DNA of 10,676 nt from Cylindrotheca closterium (GCA_933822405.4 CAKOGP040002040.1:1-10676); one strand, 5' to 3'. Shown: positions 1-7,255, counted from the first letter of the stretch. Notes: generated by a model not told the origin, from the letters alone. Translations and numbers: made by a program.

Positions 1-113
1 ACCTAGACACAGGAGAACTATTGTCGTGAAAGTGTTGTACAGTCGATTACGAATTTAGATTGCAGAGAGTTTGTTCTGAGCGCTAAAAGCACTCACGATA
101 GAGCACATTTTGC

Positions 114-119
114 TTTATT
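114..119 (-). promoter_or_regulatory. AATAAA polyadenylation-type signal directly after the gag-like stop
   Basis: On the minus strand the stop codon TAG (120-122) is followed immediately by AATAAA. If it is used as a polyadenylation signal, the transcript would end without a pol region. The hexamer can occur by chance, so this is tentative. Confidence 0.3.
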
Positions 120-1211
120 CTAACACAGGCGACAGGCGTAGAACAAGCCGTTGGTTCCCCGAAAGAAATAAACTTGTCCCGTTTCACCAGCTGTCTGGGC
201 GAAAGAAACCAAAGGATTCCTATTCGCTTCTGTTCTTGCTGAGGGCTGTCTTGCGCTATTATTGTTATTGCCGCAACCGCGTCGGGCGACATCGTTCGGC
301 TTCCAATTTTCCAGAAGTTTCAAAACTCCAGGGACGTCTTTAGGAAATCCGTCCTGTGGGGTTCCGTTGGGCTTCTTCAGATAGTGGTTAGAGAGCTCCT
401 TCATCAGGTCACCAAAACGCTCTTTGTTGGTCCGCTTAAGGATTGACATGGCAATGCTACGATCCTTAATCATCTTTTTCTTGAAGCGTCGGACGTCATC
501 TTCTTGTTCCGTGGTCATAACATCGGTCCCTGTGGCCGATGCTGCGGTGAATTTGCTCTTGGCAGCTTCCACAGCTGTCTTGAGCTCCTTTTCCTTCGCC
601 GGAGTCCACAGAAATGGGCCTCCACGGCCTTCGTAAGCCTTGATGGCTCGTAACATAGTAGTCTTCACAAAAGCTTCATTTGATTCGCTTCCCTTTTGAC
701 GCATCTTGAAGATCTGCTCGAGCGCGTCATCAAGCGCGAGCTCTGCGGGCGCAAATCCTTCTTCATATCCCGAGACGATGTCCTCAATGGTGCTCATGAG
801 CCAAACCATATCTTTATTCTTGCTGGCGGCCAGATGGCCATCAGTAGACTTGATCTTGTTTCGCATTGTCCTAGTCACGTTGCTCATGATTAGCTGAAAC
901 ATAGCGACAGTGTTAGCCCGAAAAGCGTCCTTCTGATCTTCGTATTTGTCCATCAACCGATCGTACGCTTTGACTTTTCTGGCGTCTGCCTCTTCTGCAG
1001 CTGTCAATGGATCAGGCTCCTTTATCTCAGGCTCCGCGTTTTCTTCTAGAACGTAACCCACATCACCTCCATCCGCCCACCTGATGATTACTTTGTCAGT
1101 CAAGCTTCTAAAAAAATCCTCCAGGTCTTGCTCTGTTCCATCTTCCTCGGGCGCCTTCAATTGTTGTTTGAGCCCCTTTACCGTAGTCGATCTGTAGCCC
1201 ATAGAGCTCAT
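120..1211 (-). CDS. Gag-like protein of a Ty1/copia-type retrotransposon, ending at the zinc knuckle
   Basis: A 363-residue open frame without introns. The N-terminus has a YRSTTVKGLK stretch followed by an acidic region. A long helical middle (about residues 75-300) contains NTVAMFQLIMSN, KDMVWLMSTIEDIV and KERFGDLMKELSNHY. A low-complexity NNNN linker and a VSFAQ segment come next. This order (helical capsid-like core, linker, SFAQ-type segment, then a CCHC knuckle) is what I know from diatom copia-type Gag proteins, but the match is from memory. The last residues are YACRLC, which supply only the first CX2C of a knuckle before TAG, so the nucleic-acid-binding CCHC motif is incomplete. No protease, integrase or reverse transcriptase follows in the 119 bases left of the stop. 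It could be a degraded element, a solo Gag gene or a domesticated copy. The frame is intact otherwise. The start at 1211 is the first ATG; a second lies three codons later. Confidence 0.6.
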   Translation of the reverse strand: MSSMGYRSTTVKGLKQQLKAPEEDGTEQDLEDFFRSLTDKVIIRWADGGDVGYVLEENAEPEIKEPDPLTAAEEADARKVKAYDRLMDKYEDQKDAFRANTVAMFQLIMSNVTRTMRNKIKSTDGHLAASKNKDMVWLMSTIEDIVSGYEEGFAPAELALDDALEQIFKMRQKGSESNEAFVKTTMLRAIKAYEGRGGPFLWTPAKEKELKTAVEAAKSKFTAASATGTDVMTTEQEDDVRRFKKKMIKDRSIAMSILKRTNKERFGDLMKELSNHYLKKPNGTPQDGFPKDVPGVLKLLENWKPNDVARRGCGNNNNSARQPSARTEANRNPLVSFAQTAGETGQVYFFRGTNGLFYACRLC

Positions 1212-1248
1212 GGCGATATCTGATCTTTCTTCTTCTTCTTTTTCTTTT

Positions 1249-1581
1249 TCAGTTTCCCACTTTCTTCAAGTTCTGTGGGATTCTCTTTATCGTTTGCGTT
1301 GCCGTCTTTACTGTGACAAACTTCCTTCCAAACGATTCGATTCTTCCAATCGTTTCCTGCCCTTTCTTAGGCTTCTTTATCAATACTTTATCACCGATTT
1401 CCAAAGTGATGGGAAACTTCTTCTCTTGTTCCTGTTCGTTTGTTCCACTTTTGTCGCTCCTCTCCTTGTCGAGGACTATTATCAACTTCTTGACCTTTGA
1501 CTCTATTTCTTTCAAGTCTTGGACAAGTTCTTCCTTGCTCTTCTTGGTCATGTACTGTTGAAATGTAGCGATGTTGTTCAA
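1249..1581 (-). CDS. Small coiled-coil protein with an SH3/chromo-like C-terminal domain, probably retroelement-associated
   Basis: A 110-residue open frame. Residues about 14-50 are charged and heptad-like (KKSKEELVQDLKEIESKVKK), consistent with a coiled coil. A Lys/Glu-rich linker follows. The last 55 residues read like a small beta-barrel: IGDKVLIKKPKKGQ, then IGRIESFGRKFVTVKT, then IKRIPQNLKKV. The GDKV...PKKGQ...G.I...FVTV...R.P.NL pattern resembles the small barrel at the C-terminus of retroelement integrases, and I recall similar short proteins scattered in diatom genomes. It is on the same strand as the gag-like frame, which begins 37 bp after its stop across a purine-rich (GAA/AAG) stretch, so the two may share a transcript. 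It may be an accessory protein of the element or an independent small gene. Its function is unknown. Confidence 0.5.
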   Translation of the reverse strand: MNNIATFQQYMTKKSKEELVQDLKEIESKVKKLIIVLDKERSDKSGTNEQEQEKKFPITLEIGDKVLIKKPKKGQETIGRIESFGRKFVTVKTATQTIKRIPQNLKKVGN

Positions 1582-1745
1582 ATATGAGAAAATGTATATA
1601 TATTCAATTTCAAAAACTCTTATGTTAGATAATAAAAGACCCTACGATACTCTGAGACAATCAGTCTTCAGTTGTTCGGCGTAACATAGTCCTAATACTG
1701 TGAACCTTAAAGTGGTTAATAAAAAAACTTGCTTTAGTTGGGATA

Positions 1746-1798
1746 AGAGTTTTCGAATGACCAAAGCAAACTCATGCTTTCGGTCATCCCAAAACTCT
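1746..1798. repeat. Imperfect inverted repeat, 22-23 bp arms with an 8-nt loop
   Basis: The left arm (1746-1767) and right arm (1776-1798) pair as AGAGTTTT, a short mismatch (CGA against GGG on the other strand), ATGACC, one bulged base and AAAGC, with AAACTCAT as the loop. It could form a strong RNA hairpin or be a relic of a palindromic element. No coding role is seen. Confidence 0.6.
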
Positions 1799-1899
1799 CT
1801 ACGCAGTTTTAAACTACTGTAAATCAATCGTTCATCTTTCGAACAACATCTGCCCATTACTGGTTCTCCATACTCTCACGGTTGATGTATGACGGTATC

Positions 1900-1970
1900 T
1901 GACTCAGGGGAGTCGTCTGTACGACTTCCAACAGCTGCACCCACTGCACTGTAACAAAAGTATTGAGTCA
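1900..1970. promoter_or_regulatory. Pair of TGASTCA (GCN4/AP-1-type bZIP) sites
   Basis: TGACTCA lies at 1900-1906 and its complement TGAGTCA at 1964-1970. This heptamer is the classic binding site of GCN4/AP-1 bZIP factors, and diatoms have many bZIPs. Two sites within 71 bp, 118-188 bp upstream of the M3-like start, is suggestive, but a regulatory role is inference. Confidence 0.35.
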
Positions 1971-2028
1971 GAAACACGCGCGATCTTCTCGCATGTTTTT
2001 CATCTTTTTTTATTTAAATTACAGTTCG

Positions 2029-2048
2029 TACCGGTATTAATACCGGTA
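2029..2048. promoter_or_regulatory. 20-bp perfect palindrome upstream of the M3-like gene
   Basis: TACCGGTATTAATACCGGTA is identical to its own reverse complement across all 20 bases. It ends 39 bp before the ATG of the M3-like gene, just after a T-rich and ATTTAAAT stretch. A dimeric transcription-factor site is the simplest reading; a fragment of a mobile-element end is possible. Confidence 0.45.
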
Positions 2049-2087
2049 GGCATAGACTAGGTTTCAACACAATATCAATCCAATAAA

Positions 2088-4300
2088 ATGATACAATCAT
2101 CCCTGCCACTTCAAAATTTATGCGCGCGGCTTCCCATAGGGCGTCGGAACCTTTCCGGTTTCGATTTGAGTGCCCTCTCGTCTCGTCTTTTGGAGGTGGT
2201 TCGGAGTGGAAGCTTAAATCCGCCCAATCCTGTCCTGAAAAGTTTGAGAAATAAGGCCGATGATTGTTGGCATCCTGAGTTTAGGAGAATGCTACCTTAG
2301 TAAGTTCTGTTGGACGATCTGTTGGATTTTTTCTTTCACATTCTGACCTTGGTAATCAAAATCAAATTCATACCATTTCAAGCCACCTTGAGAATGCAAT
2401 TCAATCGACCAGAACGCAGTACTCTGTTGATTTGGCAGAGTTAGAAGTGGCAATCACAGCTGGTGTTGACAAGGAAACACAATGGAAGACAACATTAGAT
2501 CTCTTGAATCGAATAGATGAGATTGAAGCGCCATTGTATCAAATTAAAGAGGTGGGTGATGGGATGATAACGGTTGCTTTCTCAACCTTCTCACTTAAAA
2601 TCATAAAATCTTAGGTCGGACAATTGTTTTCCGAGCTGGCTGCTTTGCCAGATCAACAAAAGCAATGGCAAGAAGCACATAGAAAAACCAGATCTATTCG
2701 GGGGGCGCTCCGACCGTTCACAGGGTCCAAAATCATCTACCAGACGCTAACTGAGATGGCTGGTTCATCCACGGATGCTCACTTTCCGATTTATTTGCGA
2801 CTTGCTTTTGAGAGAAACGGATTATGTGCGGATGAAGGTCATCCAGATAAGAGGCAACAATTAGTAGAAATCGATGAGAAACTGAAGTCGTTGAATCGTC
2901 AATTGCAGAGCGTTGTCGAAAGAAGTGGAGCCAACAAATCAGATCGACTCAGTATTGTGAAATATATGTACAACATCATTGGCTTAACCCATTTGCAAGC
3001 TCAACATCTTGGGTATTCCACAGTAAGCTCGATGATGATGCATGAACGCAATGCTATGTCATCCTCCGTGGAAGAAGTCCTTAATCAGAATGAGTCGTTG
3101 GCAAACATTTTAAGGCCGTACGTTCCAAAAGCATCTGTGACATTGGACGAAGAAGCTGGAGCTTTCCTGCCTTCAAGCAAGCCCAAAGCACCAACCGATA
3201 GTGAAAAGGAACTTTGGATAGCAAAGCAAAGCTTCAAGAAGCTTGTGTATCTAGATGGTACCATACAAGCCATAGTCGATTTTTGTGACTCGATTCTTGG
3301 AATAAACATTGTCGAAAACAAGGATGCATCCTCGCTTGGTTGGAATCAGAATGTCCGTATCTTTGATGTCGCTAATAAAACTGATGGATCTTCGATTGGA
3401 ACGATTTTTTTTGACCCATACAATGACAAATACTGGAGGTCAAGTGAAGCAAGCGAAACTACTATGTCGCGCCTGTTCTCAATTCGACCAAATCAGACAC
3501 GTTTTCCGGTCGCCGTGATCGGGCTGTCGATTGAGCCAACTTGGGATGATGTACCCACACCGCTATCCTGGAAAGACTTTCAAGATGTTTTGTTCCATTT
3601 TGGCAATGCATTACAAATGCTTTTATCACAAAAGGCCAAGATAGACAACAAGACTCCATACTATTTGCAACCATCAGATGTTTCTCATTTTCTCGGAAAG
3701 GTACGTCAAATTGGAGAAGGATTCTTTCCATGCGTCATTCTTCTCATCGATCCAAAGTTCATGGTATTGTGGCTGTATAATGACGGCTTCTTGGAAAGAT
3801 TGGCGCAGCTCTCGCAGGACCAGTTCACATTTCAGCCTGAACTGATGAGGGTTCTTCGGCAAGAATTCAAGAAACAAAGAGCCACAAATTTAATGGAAAA
3901 TATTTTTTTGTGCACACTGGAACTGGCGATTTTCACAGATTTCGATCCTAGGGGGGACGAGACGTTGGTGTCTCTACAGGGTCGTATTGCACGAAAATAT
4001 GTTCCCTACGACATGCCTGATTCAAACGACCTAGGTCCAATGATTGAAATATTTCAATGCAAAAACCTCGACCCAAAGATTTCTACAAATTGCCCAGTGC
4101 ATTCAGAAATGCTTGCATGTATGGCGTATAAAAGATTCATGACCACGGACTTGCAAAATGCTGGAGCGGTGGAAAAGTTAGGACAAGGGATCCGCAATCT
4201 ATTCCTTTCTCCAGAAACTTCTAGCAAGGAATATTTTGAATCTCTGTGCGATGCAACGGAGATATCAGTGAAGTCACTTCGAGATGTTCACGATTTCTGA
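2088..4300 (+). CDS. Peptidase M3 (thimet/oligopeptidase A) family pseudoenzyme lacking the zinc site
   Basis: Three exons (2088-2299, 2383-2551, 2615-4300) give 688 residues, the usual length for M3A oligopeptidases. Family landmarks run in order: NPVLKS near residue 48; MLPYHLENAI (68-77), matching the family's IxPEHVxxAI; a helical N-terminal lobe with KRQQLVEIDEKLKSLNRQL near 205-225; and GTIFFDPYNDKYWR, matching the GxFYLDLYxRxGKRGGAW strand. At the place of the zinc-binding HEFGH, after the normal LSWKDFQDVL lead-in, the protein has FHFGN (454-458). The third ligand, Glu in ELPSQ, falls in LQPSD and reads Leu478. The Tyr-rich GYxAxYYxYL substrate loop is replaced by VHSEMLACMAYKRF. All metal ligands and the catalytic Glu are therefore gone while the frame, introns and length are intact, which points to a maintained non-catalytic protein rather than a dead gene. 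The N-terminus lacks acidic residues until Asp26 and has Arg14, 19 and 20, so mitochondrial targeting is possible. An in-frame TAG at 2058-2060 makes 2088 the first usable ATG. Confidence 0.85.
2300..2382 (+). other. Intron 1 of the M3-like gene
   Basis: 83 nt, with donor GTAAGT and acceptor TTTCAAG. Without splicing, the frame stops at 2298-2300. Splicing joins TA to C, creating Tyr71 and the family-typical MLPYHLENAI motif in frame with the next exon. This alignment with the M3 family is the main support. Confidence 0.82.
2552..2614 (+). other. Intron 2 of the M3-like gene
   Basis: 63 nt, donor GTGGGT and acceptor ATCTTAG, phase 0. The intron ends with an in-frame TAG, so it must be removed. 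Splicing joins YQIKE to VGQLFSELAAL, continuing the expected N-terminal helix of the M3 family. Confidence 0.85.
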
Positions 4301-4382
4301 GAGAACGTGTTTGACTATGTTCATGATATTCTATTTTTTTAACGAACAAGGTTGTGACTTTCTGCTCTCTTTATTCGTACAT

Positions 4383-6743
4383 CTATTTCTTTCCTTTTTT
4401 TGAAAGCTTCTTTGCCATGGCTTTCAACACCTTCGATGCTTTCGTGGCTTCAGAGTCGCCCTTGATGCTCGCTGAGATCTTGTCTAATATTGCAACCATA
4501 ATGTTAGATGTTGCGGTCTTCAGGTCGCCCGGATGAAGCGATTCGTTGGTGAAGCTTGCTTCAAGATCGTTCTTGTTTTCGAAAACAATATCGCCACCAT
4601 TATCAGCAGCGCGTTTGATCGTGAGCTTCCCGTCGCTATCAGCGAAATCAAAAGTGAAAGCGGAAGCCAACGAAATGGGAGGGCAGAATCCAATATTCTT
4701 TGGTTCGCAAAAAGCTTTTTTCATCTTTGATTTACCATGAACCTGGAAAGCAAAAGAGGGAATCTCAATTAGATATTCATATTTCAAGATCATCCAATAT
4801 GCGAGAAAAAAGGCACGACTTACCTTCGGATCATCCAACAGGAAGTACTCGTCGTTCTCTGTTATGTGCGCATCTGATTCTCTTCGATGCAAAAGCAAAC
4901 TTATTTCAGCTTTGTTGCTAATTTTTGGAACAGCCAGCATCGGCAATTTTGCTTTGAAGAATGATTCCACCATGGACGTCATGATTGCCGATGCGTTGGC
5001 CCCATTTACCAACGACAAAGTCGCTGGTTCGATACCCGCGATGTCGGCAACTTGCATCAGTCGGGCAATGACAATACCTGCTCCTTCAGAATCTTTCATA
5101 TCAGGACCCATGACATCATTCAAACGGAAGTGGCGCCCAATATTGATGACGCTGATCCAATAATTGGATGGATCTGCAAATATTGCTTCACTTTGACGAA
5201 GAACTTGCACCTTAGCAATAAGTTGTGGGTCAAGAGACCGAAGAGCAGCCAAGAAAACGGTATAGAAAGCGTCGATTGCCTTGATATCGCCGTCGCAGCA
5301 ACTACACACTCGAGCTGACCAATCCGAAAGATACAACACGGAAGGGGCATCACCACCACTTTTCAATTGGGTCAGCACATCCATCGCTTCTTGGAGGCTT
5401 GGAGCGGCATTTGGCAGGGGAGCAAAGACAAGGTGGGAATCGGCTGCCACTTTTTTCAACTCAATTAGATTCAACCGCCGCGGTTTGCTGTCTTTTGGAA
5501 GTTTCTCTTTCTTATATTGCTGCACGAGAGACAAAAGGTTCTTTGCATTTTCATCTTGGGTAAAGTGTGTTCGGACTGGTTCCAGCAACTCGTTCAACGC
5601 AGCGATCAATGCTTCTTTCAGCTCGGCTTCGGAAATCTCACCAGACAAGAATTTGGTGCGAACATCAGGGAAATTGGTGTATGTATTTTCGCCAGCCTTG
5701 AAAGATGCACCAGGGGGACTGAAGATGATATGTTGAATGTAGTCGAGACACGGATTCTTGATTTTGTCCTCGACCAAATGCATCGATTCCTTTCCAGCAT
5801 CTTGCACTTCTTCCTTCGGCTTTTCGCCGTCCGCTTCTTCTTCTGTTGGGCAATAGGCATTCATGATCTTGCGTTCGACATCTTCGGCACTGTCCTCCAT
5901 GAAAACAGCGGAATCTGGATCGGACTTGGACATCTTTTCTTGACCTGCTTTGAGGCCAAACAACATATGGTGGCTTAGAATGATTGGTTTGTTCTTAATT
6001 TTCGCTGCATCACAGTATTCACGGGCAAGCATGTTGACTTTTCTTTGGTCGACTCCCAATTGACAGATGTTCGCTTTTAGAAAAAAGACGTCGGTGCATT
6101 GCATAAGTGGGTAGAGGATTTGTGCCGCGGTCAGCGAGCCCTCCAACCGGCCCATGATTTGACAGCATTTCTTCACTCGGGTGATATTGAACCTTCTAGC
6201 AACATCTAGCATTATCGGCCAGTACTTGTCGGCATTGTTGGTGATTTCTTCTGATGCCCACTTAAATACCACATTTTCCAAGTTCATTCCAGCTGCTTTC
6301 CACACCTCGATTAAGTAGAGCCCTACGGTCTTGATTTTTTCAAGATCTCCCCCCATCTTGTCGTTCATCAGTGCAAACCAATCTGCAACCCAGAAGATGA
6401 AAGTTGCGTTGGTACCCTCCGCGGTGCATTTGTTGACATTCATTGCCTTAAAGACTCCCTGTGCAATATGCATACGACCACTCGGTTCAAAACCGTCATA
6501 GAGATTGAAACCGGCTTGGTCGGAACCTCTGCCTTTTGCAGTCATCAAAGCTTTCAGCTCAGATGCAGCTATGCACTCTTCTCCAACAGTAAGGATTCTC
6601 TCATAGTCACTTTGAAGCTCCGCAGTCCAATCTCGGGGAGGCTTTGCCGGCTCTTTCTGAGACCCTTTGGCCATTTTCACAGTACCAGACCGACAAGGAC
6701 GTTGTACAAATGACAAAAATTCTGATGATAGGGATTCATTCAT
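4383..6743 (-). CDS. Tyrosyl-tRNA synthetase, double-length pseudo-dimer form
   Basis: It charges tRNA-Tyr with tyrosine (class Ic, archaeal/eukaryotic type). Two exons (4824-6743, 4383-4742) give 759 residues from the first ATG, about twice the single-unit length. The N-terminal half has the HIGH-equivalent HIAQ (92-95), the tyrosine-pocket LGVDQRK (229-235) and KMSKS (270-274). A second synthetase unit begins near residue 440. Its Rossmann segments align (SVLYLSDWSARV with ATFIFWVADWFAL; SNYWISVINIGRHF with DKYWPIMLDVARRF), but HIGH, VDQRK and KMSKS are absent. Its anticodon-side part is well kept (KKAFCEPKN, HPGDLK). A Lys-rich tail ends the protein. The Leishmania enzyme has this same live-half plus degenerate-half design and folds as an internal pseudo-dimer. 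A second in-frame ATG at 6674 (AAAATGGCC context) would give 736 residues and may be the main start. It is convergent with the M3-like gene. Confidence 0.93.
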   Translation of the reverse strand: MNESLSSEFLSFVQRPCRSGTVKMAKGSQKEPAKPPRDWTAELQSDYERILTVGEECIAASELKALMTAKGRGSDQAGFNLYDGFEPSGRMHIAQGVFKAMNVNKCTAEGTNATFIFWVADWFALMNDKMGGDLEKIKTVGLYLIEVWKAAGMNLENVVFKWASEEITNNADKYWPIMLDVARRFNITRVKKCCQIMGRLEGSLTAAQILYPLMQCTDVFFLKANICQLGVDQRKVNMLAREYCDAAKIKNKPIILSHHMLFGLKAGQEKMSKSDPDSAVFMEDSAEDVERKIMNAYCPTEEEADGEKPKEEVQDAGKESMHLVEDKIKNPCLDYIQHIIFSPPGASFKAGENTYTNFPDVRTKFLSGEISEAELKEALIAALNELLEPVRTHFTQDENAKNLLSLVQQYKKEKLPKDSKPRRLNLIELKKVAADSHLVFAPLPNAAPSLQEAMDVLTQLKSGGDAPSVLYLSDWSARVCSCCDGDIKAIDAFYTVFLAALRSLDPQLIAKVQVLRQSEAIFADPSNYWISVINIGRHFRLNDVMGPDMKDSEGAGIVIARLMQVADIAGIEPATLSLVNGANASAIMTSMVESFFKAKLPMLAVPKISNKAEISLLLHRRESDAHITENDEYFLLDDPKVSRAFFLAYWMILKYEYLIEIPSFAFQVHGKSKMKKAFCEPKNIGFCPPISLASAFTFDFADSDGKLTIKRAADNGGDIVFENKNDLEASFTNESLHPGDLKTATSNIMVAILDKISASIKGDSEATKASKVLKAMAKKLSKKGKK
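4743..4823 (-). other. Stop-free 81-nt intron in the tyrosyl-tRNA synthetase gene
   Basis: On the minus strand, donor AAG|GTAAGT and acceptor TTTCCAG|GT bound 81 nt, exactly 27 codons with no stop, phase 0. Splicing joins FLLDDPK to VHGKSKMKKAFCEPKN, the continuous sequence typical of TyrRS family members; the unspliced reading inserts 27 hydrophobic residues (FFLAYWMILKYEYL) that no family member should have there. Retention would still give a full-length protein. Confidence 0.85.
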
Positions 6744-6750
6744 TCTTCAT
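6736..6750 (-). promoter_or_regulatory. Tiny upstream ORF overlapping the first TyrRS ATG
   Basis: ATG AAG AAT GAA TGA (four codons) begins 7 nt upstream of the first synthetase ATG and overlaps it in another frame. Ribosomes that use it would terminate past the 6743 ATG and might resume at the ATG at 6674, which has the best initiation context (A at -3, G at +4). This would favour the shorter protein. It is an inference from sequence only. Confidence 0.35.
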
Positions 6751-6807
6751 CACACAGACTGACTGTTAAACTCATAACCTGATAATGAGAAACACTATAC
6801 TAGTACT

Positions 6808-6909
6808 TGACATTTCCTGGAACGCACCACAACGTGCAACGCACGCAATTTAAATGTCCGTTAATTGTTAAAAATGCTTTTTTATTAAAAAAAAAGTTAA
6901 GTGTCCGTT
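6808..6909. repeat. Left terminal inverted repeat with doubled TGTCCGTT
   Basis: Contains ACGCACC, CGCACGC, TGTCCGTT (6855-6862), an A/T-rich spacer and TGTCCGTT again (6902-6909), in the same order as the reverse complement of 8095-8196. Identity is partial, with small indels between the two ends. Confidence 0.6.
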
Positions 6910-6953
6910 TCAATTTTAGCGCGGGCGCACTGTGGAAATCGGGCATGCCCCGT

Positions 6954-7192
6954 GCGTCAATTTGACGCAAAAACGGGCACGCCCCGCGTCAAATTAACAC
7001 AAATTCGCGTCAAATTAACGCAAATCTGCGTCAAATTAAAGCAATTTCGCGTCAAATTGACGTTGGCGCGCTACGCACGAAACTGCGTCAAATTGACGCA
7101 AGTTGCGTCAATCCCGCGTCAAACTCAAGAAATTGCGTCAATCCCGCGTCAAACAGATGCAGTTGCGTCAATCCCGCGTCAAACTCAAGGGA
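6954..7192. repeat. Left GCGTCA array: four 21-bp and three 30-bp tandem units
   Basis: By eye I count twelve GCGTCA and two TGACGC hexamers. The 21-bp units run 6985-7005, 7006-7026, 7027-7047 and 7048-7068 (CGCGTCAAATTAACGCAAAT-type). The 30-bp units run 7103-7132, 7133-7162 and 7163-7192 (TTGCGTCAATCCCGCGTCAA, then a variable 10 bp). GCGTCAATTTGACGC (6954-6968) and GCGTCAAATTGACGC (7085-7099) are near-perfect palindromes. TGACGC is one of the CO2/cAMP-responsive motifs described for a diatom carbonic anhydrase promoter. Confidence 0.85.
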
Positions 7193-7231
7193 GGCCAGAA
7201 ACACAATGTTATAAGAGCACAGTACAGGCTC

Positions 7232-7239
7232 TGACGTCA
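7232..7239. promoter_or_regulatory. Perfect CRE palindrome TGACGTCA
   Basis: TGACGTCA sits 40 bp after the left array and just before the interior reading frame. It is the canonical CREB/bZIP site and contains both the TGACGT and ACGTCA motifs reported as CO2/cAMP-responsive elements in diatoms. A role here is inference. Confidence 0.35.
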
Positions 7240-7255
7240 GCTACTTCATTATGCT

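Larger units (their letters stand above)
1582..2087. other. Shared upstream region between the minus-strand retroelement genes and the plus-strand M3-like gene
   Basis: About 500 bp with no convincing gene. A 71-codon minus-strand frame at 1642-1857 has no recognisable features and overlaps a hairpin. The region is AT-rich near 1590-1640 (TATATATATT) and near 2005-2020 (T-rich, then ATTTAAAT). It should hold promoters for both divergent transcription units. The specific sites seen are listed separately. Confidence 0.5.

Noticed and set aside
1207..1262. Intron joining the 110-residue frame to the gag-like frame.
   Set aside because: I tried the nearest GT and AG sites; the joined frame hits a stop at once, so the two are kept as separate genes.
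1642..1857. 71-codon minus-strand frame in the shared upstream region.
   Set aside because: No domain or compositional support, and it overlaps the 1746-1798 hairpin. Its length is within chance expectation.
2432..2614. Separate 60-codon protein starting at 2432.
   Set aside because: Its first 40 codons are exon 2 of the M3-like gene; the tail is intron 2 read through to TAG. M3 family alignment favours the spliced model.
4383..6743. Single-exon 786-residue TyrRS.
   Set aside because: The 27 residues at 641-667 interrupt the conserved DDPK-VHGKSKMKKAFCEP run and are bounded by GTAAGT and TTTCCAG, so they are read as an intron.
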